64,000 nt of DNA from NCBI GenBank assembly GCA_001692895.1, contig KV748195.1:2232001-2296000 (forward strand), in the 5' to 3' direction. The position numbers were made by a program, and so were the translations under genes. This DNA is from Cenococcum geophilum 1.58. Taxonomy: Eukaryota > Ascomycota > Dothideomycetes > Gloniales > Gloniaceae. Each line of letters begins with the position of its first letter. The stretch's first letter is position 1. The notes beneath the pieces were generated by a model, which was not told the origin of the DNA, ran no database searches, and saw only the letters and a list, made by a program, of their open reading frames with translations. Below, one piece after another: positions 13,101 through 26,796 of this stretch.

Positions 13101-14797
13101 CGTATATATTAAACTCCTTTTTAAAAATATTTAGAATTCTAGTATCTTTCTACTATTTAAATAAATTGGCCTAGTATATTCTAAGCAAGTCCTATTTTAT
13201 CTCCCCTTTTAAGCCTAATATAAGCTTCCTTAACCTTATATAAGCCACTTAATAATTACTAAGTTATATAGTAAAATAAGCGTAAATCCTAAGACTATTA
13301 TTCGCATACTTGGGACAACTATCCCTTTTAAACTAAAAATAAGAGCTTTTGGCTATCTAAAGAATATTAATAGTATTATAGTTCTTAAAGACTAAGTAAA
13401 TTCGCAAATATAAATTTATAGAAAAAGTACTAGTATCTAGTCCTAGCAATCCTACTATTTTTTAAAGATATATCCGGTATAACGCGCGGACCTTTATCCT
13501 ATTTCCTTACTAGGCTATAATAAACCATTATAAGATAGAAGAGACACCATCTTTTAATTCTTTCTTTAAATTAAAAGCCTTTATTAATTTAATTAGTGTT
13601 TTAGAATAGCACAAGCTTTTTATTTTTTAATTCGGCCGTAGTTTCCTAACAATTACCTCTCTATTAGCTTTAGCAATTATAGCTATCTTTCCCTTTTGTT
13701 TATTAGCTTTACTAGAAGCTAAAGGTTCCATAGGTCCTCTTTTTAGCTTCTTTTTAGGAGATTTCTTAGAAGCTTTTCCGGCCTTATGTTTCCGCAAGGA
13801 GCTAGCAATAAAGATATCTTCTAAAGACGTAGATTTATTAAATTTAAAGTCCTCTCTATTAGCTTTAGGAACCTTACCTTTAAACAAAAATAGAATGCAC
13901 AGCATCTTTACGTTTAAGCCTTTAACCTCTTTAAAAGGTACTAATAAAGGTCCTAGAGTAACTAGCTCTAGTATAAATCCCTCTCCTTTAGCTTTAACGG
14001 TTAAGACTAATACTAAAAGCTTATAGCCTTAGCTTAAATAACGGGTAAGCCTCTATTTTTTAACTAGCTCCTTATTAACTTCTAGTCTAAATTTATAAGT
14101 ATTAAGGAAATCTAAGGGTATTAGGTATAGAGTCCTCAAGATCCTAGCCCTTAAGAGTTTTAGGCGGTTTAGTATTATATTATTAACTATCTTTAACGCA
14201 TCCTCTCTAGCGATCTCGCTCTTTTTAGCTTAATTAATAAGGATATAAATACTTTTTAGTGCGTAATATATATAGAAGAGCTTATAGGGACCTTCTAAAA
14301 GCTCCTCTCCTACTCCTTTTTAACTATATCCCGTACTATCTTAATCTTATTAATCTTATAAGTAATCTTAGAAAGCTTCCTAATATCTATAAAGGTATTT
14401 TCCCACTCTTTACTTTTTAAGTTTCCTTTAAGCTCTCTATCCCTTTTAATCTTAATTATAGCATTTTTCGCAGCCTTGATAATATTATACTCCTAGTTTA
14501 AAATAACCTATATAAAACTATAATAAATATTTACGCGCTAATTAACTAGGTGGCTTTAGGCAGCTTTAAGAATAGCCTTTATTATCTACGCCTTTTCTTA
14601 GTATGCGAGGGCTATTAACCGAATAGTAGGAGGTAGAGGCATAAAAGGCAAAGGCGGCGGCTTTTCTTTTAAGCGGAGTTCTATAGTTCTAGGCATTTTT
14701 ACAGTAAAATTCCGTGTGCGTAACGGGCAATTTAAGAGAAAAGTAATAATAGTACCTTTTTAACGCGAAGAAAGGTAAATAGGCGCGTATAATTAAA
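10176..14797. other. Unclassified RIP-decayed repeat block
   Basis: No intact gene. At 10620-11040 there is low-complexity sequence rich in GTA/GTAG, AGGC and AGAGG trinucleotide-like runs. From about 11.2 to 14.7 kb the minus strand shows long protein-like stretches broken by many stops. The longest uninterrupted one (13627-13905) is rich in Lys and Arg. I did not recognise a transposase, reverse transcriptase or integrase. It is probably one or more old mobile elements of unknown class. Confidence 0.4.
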
Positions 14798-14968
14798 TGT
14801 CGGTATACATGCTTTAATTAACATGCATAAATATCACTGTATTGCGATACGTATGCGGTGTTAGTTGTTGGATAATTGCTTGTTTTCTAATGCAGTGTTG
14901 ATAGTATATATACGCGTCTCGCGTAGATTACGTGCTCTATACACGTGATATAAATATATATACTAACA
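14798..14968 (-). repeat. LTR of the Copia-type element (left)
   Basis: 171 bp, the same length as 20647-20817. It contains an acgcgtctcgcgt palindrome and a tatataaat-like stretch near the right end. Confidence 0.85.
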
Positions 14969-15100
14969 CTAGAGCAACTCTAAAAAGAAACCAAATCGTG
15001 CTATTCCCGTTGTTCGTAGCATATACGCAATAACTAGCTCTTCCGTCCATAACACGCAATAGCTATAACGGCGCTAGGGCCCGTTATATACCACATTCCG

Positions 15101-15264
15101 CCGACTTCTGCCATGCTACCAAATTCTGCCAAATTCTGCTATATTGCCAAATTCTGCTAAATTCTACCGAGTTGCCAAATTCTACCGAATTCTGCCGTGT
15201 TATTAAATTCTGCTAAATTCTGCTAAGTTGCCGGATTCTGCTAAATTCTGCTATATTACTAGCC
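15101..15264. repeat. Degenerate tandem repeat, unit about CAAATTCTGC
   Basis: About a dozen imperfect copies of an approximately 10-bp unit (caaattctgc/ctaaattctgc) are interspersed with tgttgcc-type spacers. It lies just inside the left LTR of the Copia element. The reverse complement (gcagaatttg) is the motif repeated at the end of the Gypsy family 1 LTR. Confidence 0.7.
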
Positions 15265-18200
15265 CTGACTTCACTAGCGCCTTAGTAGCCCCCGCGTCTA
15301 CCTTCAGTAATACTAAACTAAAGTTAAACCCGTTCGCTTAACCTACTCTATAGCCTATAATTTAACTTAATTTATATTAATAAGTTATAATAGTGCCGTA
15401 TAAGGCTTACCCTTTATTATAGCATCTATAGGGTTAGTGTCTCCATTAATCTACTTAACTTTAGTAATCTGTCTCCGCTTATAAGCTTAGTAGAGGTACA
15501 TTATATTAATTATTAAGCGTTTCTCTTACGTAGTTCCTAGTTAGACAAGATAGTTATATAAAAACTTTAAATTAGTATAGAGAATAAGTAGTAGGTTAAC
15601 CTATAAGATCTTATCTAATATAGATTTAATTATAGCGCCTATATTAAAACTATGTGCTATACTATATAATTCTAAGGCTAATATACTCCTAGTAACTCTT
15701 TTGCACTTAGTTAAGAACTAATAAATAATATTTGCCTTATTTAAGGCGTCCGCTAGTATAAGTATATAGCTAATTTACAAAAATAGGTCCTTATTATTGG
15801 CGAAGGAAGCGTCTATAAATACTAGGAGTTATAAGGTATTAATATCTAGCTTAATAAACTTTAAGCCTCTATTTACGTTCTTAATCTGCTAACTTAATTA
15901 CTTATTAAGACTCTTTATATTATCTTTAACTGGGTTAATTACCTAGGTAGTAAAGGATAGATTAAATAAGGCCTCTAGTTAACAAATAGACGCAATATAT
16001 ACACCTTTAGCACGTTGGGCGATATACTAGTCTTTTAGTGTTAAAGTATAAGTAGCTCCTTTTAAGCTAGTACTCGTAGCTAGTTTAGTACTAATTAGGG
16101 CTAAGGTTTTTGCATTACCACTCTTAAATAAGGGTAATTCTATCCAGAATAAGTTAAATAAGGCCACTATTAAATTTAAGGGGTATATTAACCGTAAGTT
16201 ACTTACGCTCCTTAACTATAAACTTTGCCTTATATAGCTCGTTCTGCTCTACCTCTATAAAGGTCTTATCTGCCAAGAATAGGGTATTATTAGTCTATAG
16301 GCCCATAATACTAAAGGGTTTATTGCTTTGGAGAAGGCAAGGGTCGTATATGGATTAGTCTATATATAGCTGCTATATATAATACAAATAGTAGGTCTTA
16401 AACTAGTAGTTACTAGCTTCTGGTACTCCGTATAAAGGCTTTAGTACCTTTAAAACCGTATCCTTACTAATTCCAAGTTCGTTTTATAGTTTACGAGGTA
16501 GGCGTATATAGAATTTACAATTTAGGTTTATAGTGGACTGTATATAGGCTTATAATATATCCCGCAGGTAGAGGCTGTATAGCCCTATAGCGGCTATATA
16601 TAGGATAAGTTGCTAGCTAACTTACTAAATAGTTAGTAATTAAGTTAATACGAGCTCTTTCTCCTGGTTATTATACGCCTATATAACTAGTCGAGACTTC
16701 TTAAAGGCCTTATTAGTACCTAGGTTTTTAATTTTGTCTATAAAGCGTAAGTTAAAGAGTTATATACCTTAGGGTATATTTACGAGCTTTATAATCTTAA
16801 ATACTCCTTTCTTAAGTAGACTGGTAAGTTCCTTTTGCCGGGAGGCGCTAAATTAAGTAATATTATCTTGTAAGTAAGTTGTAATATCTGCTATAGCTAT
16901 AAGCAGGGGGTACTTACGTGGGCAACCTTGGCCTTATTTTAGTGCTAGTTAAGGGGCAGCTTCCTAAAATAGAGGCGCAGGTTTGTTAATTCGCGTGGGT
17001 TTTACGTGCTCTACGGCGTTATAGATAGGAGGCTCCTCGGTTAGTTCTAGTTATAGGTATAGTTTAATAACTATAGATTGGAAAGATATAGGTTTATTTA
17101 ATAACTTAACTATATATATTTCTCCTTTAACCGTAAGTAGGTTATATAGTCCGTCCCAGTGTCTAGCTTGGCCTATATTTCCTTCTCTCTATACTAAAAC
17201 GGGTGAGTTTAGTGGTAGGTCGTATACTACGTTAGTTTTAGGTCCGTTGCGCATATTTAGGGCGTCTATAATTTAACGTTTAGCTTATAGTTTCTAAATT
17301 TCTGCCATAGCCTTCTTAATTGCGTTTACTCACTATATTACTAATGGTAATAGTGTATCTAATTTAACCATTTAAAGGTATGCGCTAAATACTAATAGTG
17401 TATGGACTAATCTATCCGGGCTAGTGGTGTTATTAATAGCCTTAAACGCTATTTATAGTGCTATATCTTTGTTAATATTAGGGATCTTAACGGTAATTAT
17501 TTAATATGCGCGTTGTAGCAGTCCGTGGTATTGTTCTACTATACTAATAGAGTTATAGGCTTTAATTGGAATTCCTTTTATATTAATACCTATAGTACTT
17601 ACGTACTATTTAAATTCCTTACTAATAAAGTTCTTACCTATGTTATGTGTAACTAGATCTAGTGGTCCTAAATATATATTAATCTAGCATATCCGTAACA
17701 CATCCTATATATATTTAGCGCTTATATTCTATAACTACCTACTAGCTTAAAAGCGTGTTCCCTTATTAACTATATATAATAACGGGCTTCCGCTAATGTA
17801 TATAATGTTAACGATAATATAGTAGTTAAAATTAATGTTATCCCGTAAGGTAAAGCGGAACCGTCCTAGTAACTTCCCGTACTTTTGGCAATAGTAATAG
17901 TACTTAGTAAGATATTTAAGAGTCTTCTTATTAGTATCGTGGCTAGCTTAGTTTAGTACTTTTTATAGCCTTTTAACTAATAGGTGGCTAAACCGATGGT
18001 GTAATTGTTATAGTTCCGTGTCTATTAGGTAGTAAGGGTTTAAATTAAAAAATTCCAAAAGATAAGTTTATAGAGAAGTGTTCCATATAAGGAAGGGGTG
18101 GCTAAACCGTTATACTACTAGCACTTCCTTAGTATGGGTGACGAGGACATTCTTAAGGTTATTATAGTATACCTATAGCTTATCTATATCTGCTAGGCAG

Positions 18201-20646
18201 AGTAGGAATAGTATATCGGCTTAAATAATATAAAACTGTATCTCGCCTATTAGACTATTAATATATATAGTTCTAATTAAGAAAGCAGTACCTATTCCGA
18301 ACTGTATATTAACTTAGCCCTTTATTAAGGTGTCTAATTTTATAGATAAGTCCGTAGTTTATAGTGCCTAAAATTGTTTATAACTAGCCGTAGACTTTCT
18401 TAAAGCTTCTATATCTATTATAATGCCTATAAATACGGTTAAGGTGTATTATAATTTAGCGTTAGCACTGTATACGAAAGGATCAGTGCTTAGAGCGGTT
18501 ATAGCGGTTTCTATTATATCTACCGCTATTAGTAAGTAGGTAAAGGCTTTATTGGCCAGCTCTATGCTTATAAGGGTTACTTTATTAGGTATAAGGTCTC
18601 TAAAGGTTATAAAGTAGGTAGTAGGAGGTTGCTTTAGCTCTTTTAAACTAAGTTTAGATCTAATGTCTATAATAAACGTTTTAAAGATCTTATTAAAGTC
18701 CTCTAAATCCTTACTATTATCTCCTTCGCAGTTAATAATATACTACTTAAAGCGTTCTTTAAAGCGGTTGTTAAACTGTCTTTTAGTTTAATTGCTAAAG
18801 CGGCTTTTATATTCCTCCTTAGCCTTATTACGTTCCTCCTCTATATATCTCTATAAACGGCAATCCTCTTTCTAGTAGATATAGTAACGTCCCTTAGATC
18901 TGCAGTTACTATTAGATTATCCGTATATTTAGTTACGGCTAAGATTTTAGTTGTTTTAGTTGCGATTTTGGTTATAGTAGCGGCAATCTATAAAGAAGGT
19001 AGTATATACTTCTTAGCTAGGGTGTTCCTTCTCCTATATAATAATTAAAGACTATAATTTATTAATTAACTAAGATAAGTCTTTTCTAGGGTTTAAGACG
19101 GCAATTCTATAGGTAAGAACTCCCTAGTAAGCCATAACTAGTTTATTAGTAAGAAATAGTGGTATTTAAAATTTAGGGTTAATTCTATGCTGCTGCTTAT
19201 ATAGCTTATTAATTAATAGCTAAAGACACTAGTATATAGGCTTGTTAGTATTTGCGTTGATAATGCCTTATAGTGTAATTGCGTTCTATTCCGCAAGGTT
19301 CTTTTTATAAAACTTAGGTTCTTTAAAGAAGTTCCGTATATAGGTGTATGCTTTTAGGTATATTCTAGCTAAAAGGGTACGGTTATAGTAATAATCTTAT
19401 GTGAGTCTCTTTAGCATAGTAGGGAATGCAATTATATAATCGTCTAGTTATAGGCCAGCTCTTCTATAGATGTCTTTAAAGATAGTTAATTTAAAATTAA
19501 AGCTTTCGCTAACTCTATTATATTTCTGGCTGTCTATATATATTTTTGCCACTATAGTAGCCTTTTTACTGTATAAGGCTGTTCCTCCTACTTCTAGGTC
19601 TAGTTGCTGCTATAGGGTAGATTGCAATAGGGTATGCTGCTATTAGTTAGGTTGCTAAGGGTTATACTAAAGGTAATACTGCTGTTAGGTAGTAGTTGGC
19701 GCAGTTTACCGGGGTATAGGTGTTATAGGGGTAGGTGTCTATATTCCAGGCGGTATTAAAGCTATAGCTGTAGGCTAAGTTAATTCTAGGCTAGTAGCTA
19801 AACCTATAGCCAGACTGTCGCGGGTGGGATTAAGTTGATCTCGTAAGCTTCTAGTGTTTAGCGGTCCCTTTATCTTATTAATAGCTGCTATAAGGTCCTT
19901 GTTTGTCTATTCGCGTTATTCTTCTTCTTAAATAATATTAAATAATATATTAGAGAGGGTAATTCTAGTATTATGCTTAGCAACACACACTCCTCTTTTA
20001 AGTAGGTATTTTTATAGCTTGGCTCTAGTATCCAAACGCATCTTTTAAAAGTCTTCTAGGGTGAACTCCTTAAATTCTTCTTGAAATATAGTCTATAGGG
20101 TATTATCTAAGAAGTCCTCCTTCTTATGTATATAAATCTTTGTTTCCATAAACTCCGCTAGTTTGTCCTTTATAGTCTCGCCTAAATTAATTCTACCGCC
20201 GTATTTCCTGACCTTTACAGCCTATTCTTGTTCCTCTGCTAATGCTATAGTTGTAGGTATAAGGGTAGGTATAAGAGTTAAGGTTAAAGTTAAGGTTGGG
20301 GTTAAGGGTTGTGTATACGTTCTTTATAGCCGTTGGGCCTATAAAGTATTCTTAGCAAGACTGCTATTCTCTTAGTAATCTGTTGTATTGGCTATAAGGC
20401 CAGTATAAATTCTCTTAAGCTTAAGGGAGGTTGTAATCTTCTTTAAGTAAAGATATAATTCTCTAGGCGATCTAACACGTTAGTAGTTAAGCTAATACGT
20501 GGTCTCGAGCTTTAAGGGTAATGTAGCTTTCTCCTTTAACTGAAATAGGGCGATAACTCTGCGATTTAACGCGTTAGCAGTTAAGCTAATACGTGGTTTT
20601 GAGCTTTATTATTGCGTATTTCCTAATCTGTACGTCTACTAATTAG

Positions 20647-20817
20647 TGTTGGTATACATACTTTAATTAACGTGCATAAATATCACTGTATTGCGATATG
20701 TATGCGGTGTTGGTTATTGGATGATTGCTTGTTTTCTAATGCAGTGTTAATAGTATATATACGCGTCTCGCGTAGATCACGTGCTCTATACACGTGATAT
20801 AAATATATATACCAACA
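20647..20817 (-). repeat. LTR of the Copia-type element (right)
   Basis: Full-length partner of 14798-14968, followed at once by the TTAAA target duplication. Confidence 0.85.
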
Positions 20818-21042
20818 TTAAATAAGATAGGATAATAAAATAACAGGAAGTTAAAATAAAGATCTTATAGTATTTACCAAAAAGGTAAATTAAAATAGTC
20901 ATTACGTAAAATCTTAAGATGTTAAGGAACTTTAACCAGTAATTAAAGTTATTTAATTAGTTAGATTTTCCTTACTAGGACTTTATATAACAATAACATT
21001 AACATTAACAATTTTTAAAAGAATAAATAAGACTTAAATAAT
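20818..21042. other. AT-rich spacer
   Basis: Sequence between the Copia duplication and the start of similarity between the two Gypsy family 2 copies. Nothing recognised. Confidence 0.5.
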
Positions 21043-24000
21043 ATTTAACTCTAATATCCGGTATGCTTAACTAAGACTTCTTAAAGTAAAGTAGCTCTTC
21101 TCTTAACTTAAAAGGAAACAAAAATATTAATTTAAAAATTATAAAATATAAAAATGTAAAATGCTTATAAGAGATAGTTATTAGTAATAAAGGTAAAAGG
21201 AAGAAAACCGCGCTTGCAGTTATTCCTTATAAGAGTAGTTATTAAGGTAGAGGATTTAAAACCAGCTTTAAAGAGCTAAAAAAAATTTCTAATTCCTTAT
21301 AGTAGTAGGATAAGGTAGGAGTGTAGTAGAAGACTTTAATCTTTATAGTTACTTTATATATTCGTTATAGAGGTAGAAAAAAAAGTAAACAAGTTACTAC
21401 TTATAGTAATAGGTGTCCTAAGTAACAGCCTATTTATAAAAGAATCTTTATAGAAGACTGCCTTTTAGTAGGGTTGTATAATCCTTAAGACGCGGTAAGA
21501 TCGTAGTATAGTTAAAAGGAAGAAACGTATATAAAGGATAGGTATAAAGAAACTCTTTTATAAGTAGTAACAATTAAGTTACTTAAATAAGAGGGCAGGA
21601 GGGCTTTATAGACAAGAACCTAGCTAATCCTTCCTAAAAACACCTTTTCTAACAGCTAATATCACTTTATGCTATACCAAAGTTTAGCCTAATTTTACTT
21701 TTTATAGAATGCAGAGTAAATCCCCTCCCCTACCTAAGAATTTAACTATCCCCTAGTTAAAGCGTTTATACTTACTCCTATTAAATATTAACAGCTTAGT
21801 TATTACTACCTCTTATATTAACCTCCTCCTTTATAAGGCTTCGTCTAGTTCTTATACTCACTTCTACGCCCGCGTCTATTATAACGGTAGTTTAGTTATT
21901 AATTTCTCTACTTATACTACAGCCTCCTCTTTAGGTGCTTCTTCTTCTATAAAGACTTCTTCTATATTATAGTTACTTTTATTTATACGGTCTTCTGGTC
22001 TAATCCCCTTAGGATCTTATATATAAAACCGTTTCAACCGATTCCTATATAGGGTGCCTCCTATTTTAGTACTATTAAGGTCCTTAATTTTATAGAACCC
22101 TTTTTCTAACGACCTTTTAATCTAGAAGGGGCCTTGCCATTTTAGCTACAGCTTTTACCATCGTGATATATCCTTTGCCTTCTTCGTATCCTATACTTGC
22201 ATAAGCTTTCTAGGCTTAAGCTTACTTTTACGGGTATTCTTTATCTTATTAAAGTATTTTTTATTAGCTAGATAATAGCGGCGCACCCTTTCCTAAGCTT
22301 CTTTATTATTTAAACTATTTTATTCTTAAAATAATTAGTTCCTCTATTATTCTTACCTTATTCTATAAAAGCGTCTACTATATAGGGAGGTAAAGGTTAA
22401 TTAGGAGTATATATTCTTATCTATAGAGTATTTACGCTAGTGTTATTCCCGTTATCCCCTTAACCATTATTTAGTTAGCCTAAAGCGCTTTCGTTAGATT
22501 TTATACCCAGTTACCTTTATACTTTACTAACGCTACTATTAGAGGTTAATATTCTCTTTTAATTAGGCCTTATCCTTATAGATAGTAGGCTAATATAGCT
22601 ACTTAATAAATTCTATATACTTCCGTAAAAGCGGTTACTATATCCTTATTCTCTAGTCCTTTATTAATAAAGAGTTGTCTAAACACCCCCTATCTATAAA
22701 TAACCTTTTTCTATAGGAATTTTGCTACTGCTTTAGATATTGTATTTATTAGAGCTCTTACTTTTAGCTAGCCTAAAAAGTACTCTCTAGCTACTACTAG
22801 ATACTGCTTCCCTAATTTAGCTATTAGTATATATACAATATCCATTAAAACTCGTTTTTAAAGGGTAGCTATCTAAGTTAGATATAAGGCCTCCTTCTCT
22901 TACCTAGGTAAGTACTTCCGGCACTTAAAATACTCTCTTATATATTTTTTAACCATTTTATAGAGTCTAGGCCACCAATATCGTGCTAATATCTCTATAA
23001 TATTCCTTCCTTCCCTTAATACCCGTTCTTATTATATATCTCTTATACTACTTTCTTCTAGTATTCCTTACTATCTACTACTCTTTATAATAGTATATTC
23101 TTATTTATTCTTCTAAATAGGAGCTAATTTTTAATCTTAATTTTAACTACCTTACGTTTAAAGCTTTTAAACTCCTTTACGGTCATTTCTTAAGGTCTTT
23201 AAAGCGTTAATAGCCATCGCGTAATCTTCTAGTATTCTTTAAAGTACGTATTATTAAGCGGGCTAATATTTAGATCTTTGTTTTGCAGTATTATTAAATT
23301 TATTATATATATAATATACCTAAGCTCCTAATCTATAAAGTCTTCTAGGTCTTCCTTAGGCCTATTCTTTAGTTCTCCTTCTTATATAGGTTGCTAAGAT
23401 AAACTATTTACTACGCTATTCTTCTTTTTAGGTACATATCGTATATTAAAATCCTATAGCTAAATCCACGCTAACTAATAGGTTATTAGCAATCCTAATA
23501 GATCTATTGCTAACCTATTAAGCTAGGCCACTAGGGTATTAGCATATATTTTAACTGTAAATTACGCTCCGTATAGCCAGACTTAAAACTTCTTAAGTAT
23601 ATAAAGTAAAGCTCTATACTTAAGCTTTTTAAAGTCGTACTTCCATTCTCTCTTTAACTATATTCCGCTCTTAAACCTATATAGGTAGCATCTATCTTCT
23701 TTATCTAGTTAGTTTAACGTTACTCCCCATCTAGTACCGCTTAAGTCTACCATTAATATAATTTCTCCTGCCCCAGGCAAATAGTTAATTTAGATTAGCG
23801 CTAGCGCTATAGTAATAGCTGTCTTTAAAGTTACTATTACTTATAACTACTCTAGTCCCTAGTAAAATACTACGCCTTTCCTAAGCAACTAAAACAGAGG
23901 CTCCGCCGTAATAGAAAAGTTAAATAGTTATATATTAATTAATGTTATACCTTATAAGTAGATAGTTAACTTACTAATTAAACAGAATACTAGAACTAGA

Positions 24001-24110
24001 TAGGAAGTCTATAAGACTAGGTATTAAGTATAGCTCTATTAAGTAAAGTATTAATTAGTATTATCTTAGGCTTATCTATATTAATATCGTTAAGGCCTTC
24101 TACTATAGTA
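21043..24110 (-). mobile_element. Ty3/Gypsy-type fossil, family 2, copy 2
   Basis: Homologous to copy 1 (1082-3374 plus 9898-10175) but without the nested Gypsy element, so it shows the empty target site. It extends further on the right, to about 24.1 kb, where minus-strand pieces resemble the RT-to-RNase H region. Integrase-like pieces lie at about 22.3-23.2 kb. It has dozens of breaks and is RIP-like. No LTRs were found at either limit, so both ends are approximate. Confidence 0.6.
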
Positions 24111-26508
24111 ATACGCCCTTATAGCTTTATATTAAAGCTATTAATAAGCAAGTTATAATAAGCTAATTACTTTAAGATTCTTTACTTTCTAGCTTTAGAA
24201 GATTCTAATTATAATAAGGTTAATTTAGGAGGTAGCTTTATAGGCTATTCTTCCTTTAAACCCCTAGAAAGCCTCCAAGTTCTAATATTAATAATATCCT
24301 TATAGCTAAGGTAACTCTTTCGTCCACTAGGCCGCCTTATAATAGTAGTTAACAGCTTAAGCGTAAGATAATATATATTAGTAGCTACGTTAGCTAGTAT
24401 ATAATATATGCTATTAAACTGGCTAAACGTGTCCTCTATAGCATACCGCAGCTCTAGGCAGTAGCTAGCGGTAAGTAATACTTAAGTAAATAACTTAGTT
24501 ATATTTAAACTAGTTCGCCATTAGCCTTAAAAAGAAGCTTAAGAATAAGATTATAATATTTATTAAGTCGGTTTATCTTAAACTAACTATCTTGCTGGCC
24601 TCTATAATTAACCAATATACTAATAAGTAATAATCTTTAAAGGACTTAATTCGCGGCTTTAGTTATAAGCAATCTAGTAAATTATAAAGCTAACTATATA
24701 TATTAACTCTTTGCACTACTAGTAAAGAGAAAACAGTAGTAAATAATTACCCGTTTAATAAGCCTAATATTAGCGTGCTTAATAGCAAACTTTAATATAC
24801 GGTAGACCTCTATATCTTATATAAATTAAATATAGGTTTAAAACACCTTATTAACTAGTTTATTACTATAAAACCGTTATCTAAGCGAGAAGAACTCCTC
24901 TTAAATACGCTATAAGGTAGTAAGGAATCTTACTCTTACTACTACCGTTTTATTACCTCTTTTAATATTTTATCTAGTTATCTAATTATTAATCCCCTTA
25001 TTACCCTAGTTCTTAATATTTTAAGGAAAAAGACTAAAGAAGTAGGCAGTAATTTGGGCGTTAAAGGACTTAATTATAACCTTCTTTTTATAGTGGAACG
25101 GCGTCCTATAACCCTAATACGCGCTAAGGTAGACCTTACTATAATCTAACAATTTAAAGCAGTTAGATGGTCTGTGGTAAATATTATATATTATATCTAT
25201 ATAGTTAGTTCGCTAATAGAACAATCTAGGCACAGGAAGAAACCATTTTAGCTATTTATAGTAACGCTCTTTAAGATAGCGCTCTTACTATATAGATTAG
25301 AGGAGGCCTATAGTCTTCTAATTGCCATTAATTAAGACTAATTTACCATTATTAAAGGATCTATCCTTATACCCTAGCTGGCCCTCTTAAAACCTATATT
25401 CGCCATTATTTCCACTAAATATATTCCTAAGAACACTATATATGCCCTCTAGAGTGCCCTTATTCTCTAGAATTAGACCTAATATAAAGTGGTATAGCTT
25501 TCGTAGAAGGAGATAATCTATAATAGATATATTGGGCTAAAAGTCTACGGCAATATTAAGCTCTTTAACTTTTAGTATTATATACGCAATAGCCTTAGCA
25601 ATCTAATATAACTGGCATTATTCTATATAGCTGTCTGCCTAGTTACTAGGATAATTAAAGATCACGCTATAAGTAAGCTATTCTATAGGTTTAAGTATAA
25701 AAGTGTAAAAACCGTTATATAGAAACTTGGGGTTAAGTATAAGCTTAGAAGTAGTAGTAAAGAGGTGCTTATTAGTATTTAATATAGTCTTATATTAAAC
25801 CCTTTTATTCTAATTAAAGTTATTATATATAATTATCAGCTAGTTCCAGTTTTTTAAAGCAGTTACCTTAATTATACGCTATAAGAAAGTTACTATTTAT
25901 TACACTAACAGTAACCAAGACACCTTAAGCGCGCAATTTATAGCTAAGATACCTTAACTATGCCCTCTACTTGTAGTGATAGAGGCGTTTTATCTAAACC
26001 CTTAAGTGTAGAAGCATATACCCTGCCAACTTCCTCCAGTTTCTTTTGTATTTTAGTAAGACCGGTATATAATATTGCAACTCCTAACTTATAAAGAAGT
26101 GTAATATACCTTTATTTAATACCTATATTGTATAAATAAACCCCTAAAGCAGTATAGAACTAGTAGCTAGCTTAAGAGGCTTATATATTTACTAGGATTG
26201 CGTATACTATAAAGAGCTTATTATAGTAAGGCGTAATATTATCAAAATTAATAAATTGTAAAAGATACATAAAAGGAGAAAGAAAGAAATTGAAATCATA
26301 AGAATTAGTATATAGCCTTTGCTAAACTAAAGCTATAAGGAAGCTCTATAGCGTTAGAGTAAGGCGCTATATATTAGTAGTAATTATATTAAGCTTAAGC
26401 TTTTTAACTAGTTTTTTAGCGTTAAATTGTCTAAGCCTACTAGGAATAATAACTCCGTTCTCTTCTCTTAGGCGTATAAGATCCTTTAACTCTTACTCTA
26501 TTTACTTA
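24111..26508 (-). other. Unclassified RIP-decayed repeat block
   Basis: AT-rich, TpA-rich sequence. The minus strand at about 24.9-25.7 kb shows a long protein-like stretch rich in Leu, Ile, Tyr and Lys, with many stops; I do not recognise the family. No host gene is visible. It may be a further part of the Gypsy copy or an independent element. Confidence 0.4.
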
Positions 26509-26796
26509 TCCCTTAACCCGCCGGAATGCGTCCTACCATTATCGATAAGAACTAGCCAATCAGATCAACCAAATTGAATCGTCATAGGAGTAAAATCTGG
26601 CAGCGGCCATGGCTTCGGTGGTGGCTTTTTAGCACATCAATTCGGCTGAACGTTATATTGAGTCGGTTGAACAAAGTCAATATCATTGGAAGTACAATGG
26701 GAAGGCATCGCTAATAGTAATTAGCTATACATGTTATTTTCATTCTGGTGTTCAAGCACGGGCCAGCTTCCGGTAGGACGCCGGCGGGTTAAGGGA
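26509..26796. mobile_element. MITE copy B of the TCCC family
   Basis: 288 bp. Ends are TCCCTTAACCCGCCGG in perfect inversion; the arms continue as CGTCCTACC after a 4-nt indel. TA lies on both sides (26507-26508, 26797-26798). The interior is not RIP-mutated, unlike its surroundings. It shares subterminal blocks with copies C and D (atcgataaga-tagccaatca) and internal blocks with copy A. Confidence 0.85.

Larger units (their letters stand above)
14798..20817 (-). mobile_element. Ty1/Copia-type LTR retrotransposon fossil
   Basis: Two 171-bp LTRs (14798-14968 and 20647-20817) run TGTYGGTATACAT to TATACYAACA. A 5-bp duplication TTAAA flanks the element (14793-14797, 20818-20822). Coding is on the minus strand. 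A zinc-knuckle-like gag stretch lies near 18.85-18.95 kb, and pol-like stretches extend leftward to about 15.3 kb. The small zinc knuckle and layout suggest Copia rather than Gypsy, but the order of integrase and RT was not firmly established. The element is broken many times. The two LTRs differ at about ten sites, all transitions, so RIP dominates over age. Confidence 0.75.

Noticed and set aside
15101-15264. CRISPR-like array
   Set aside because: Short degenerate tandem units without regular spacers, in a eukaryotic retroelement.
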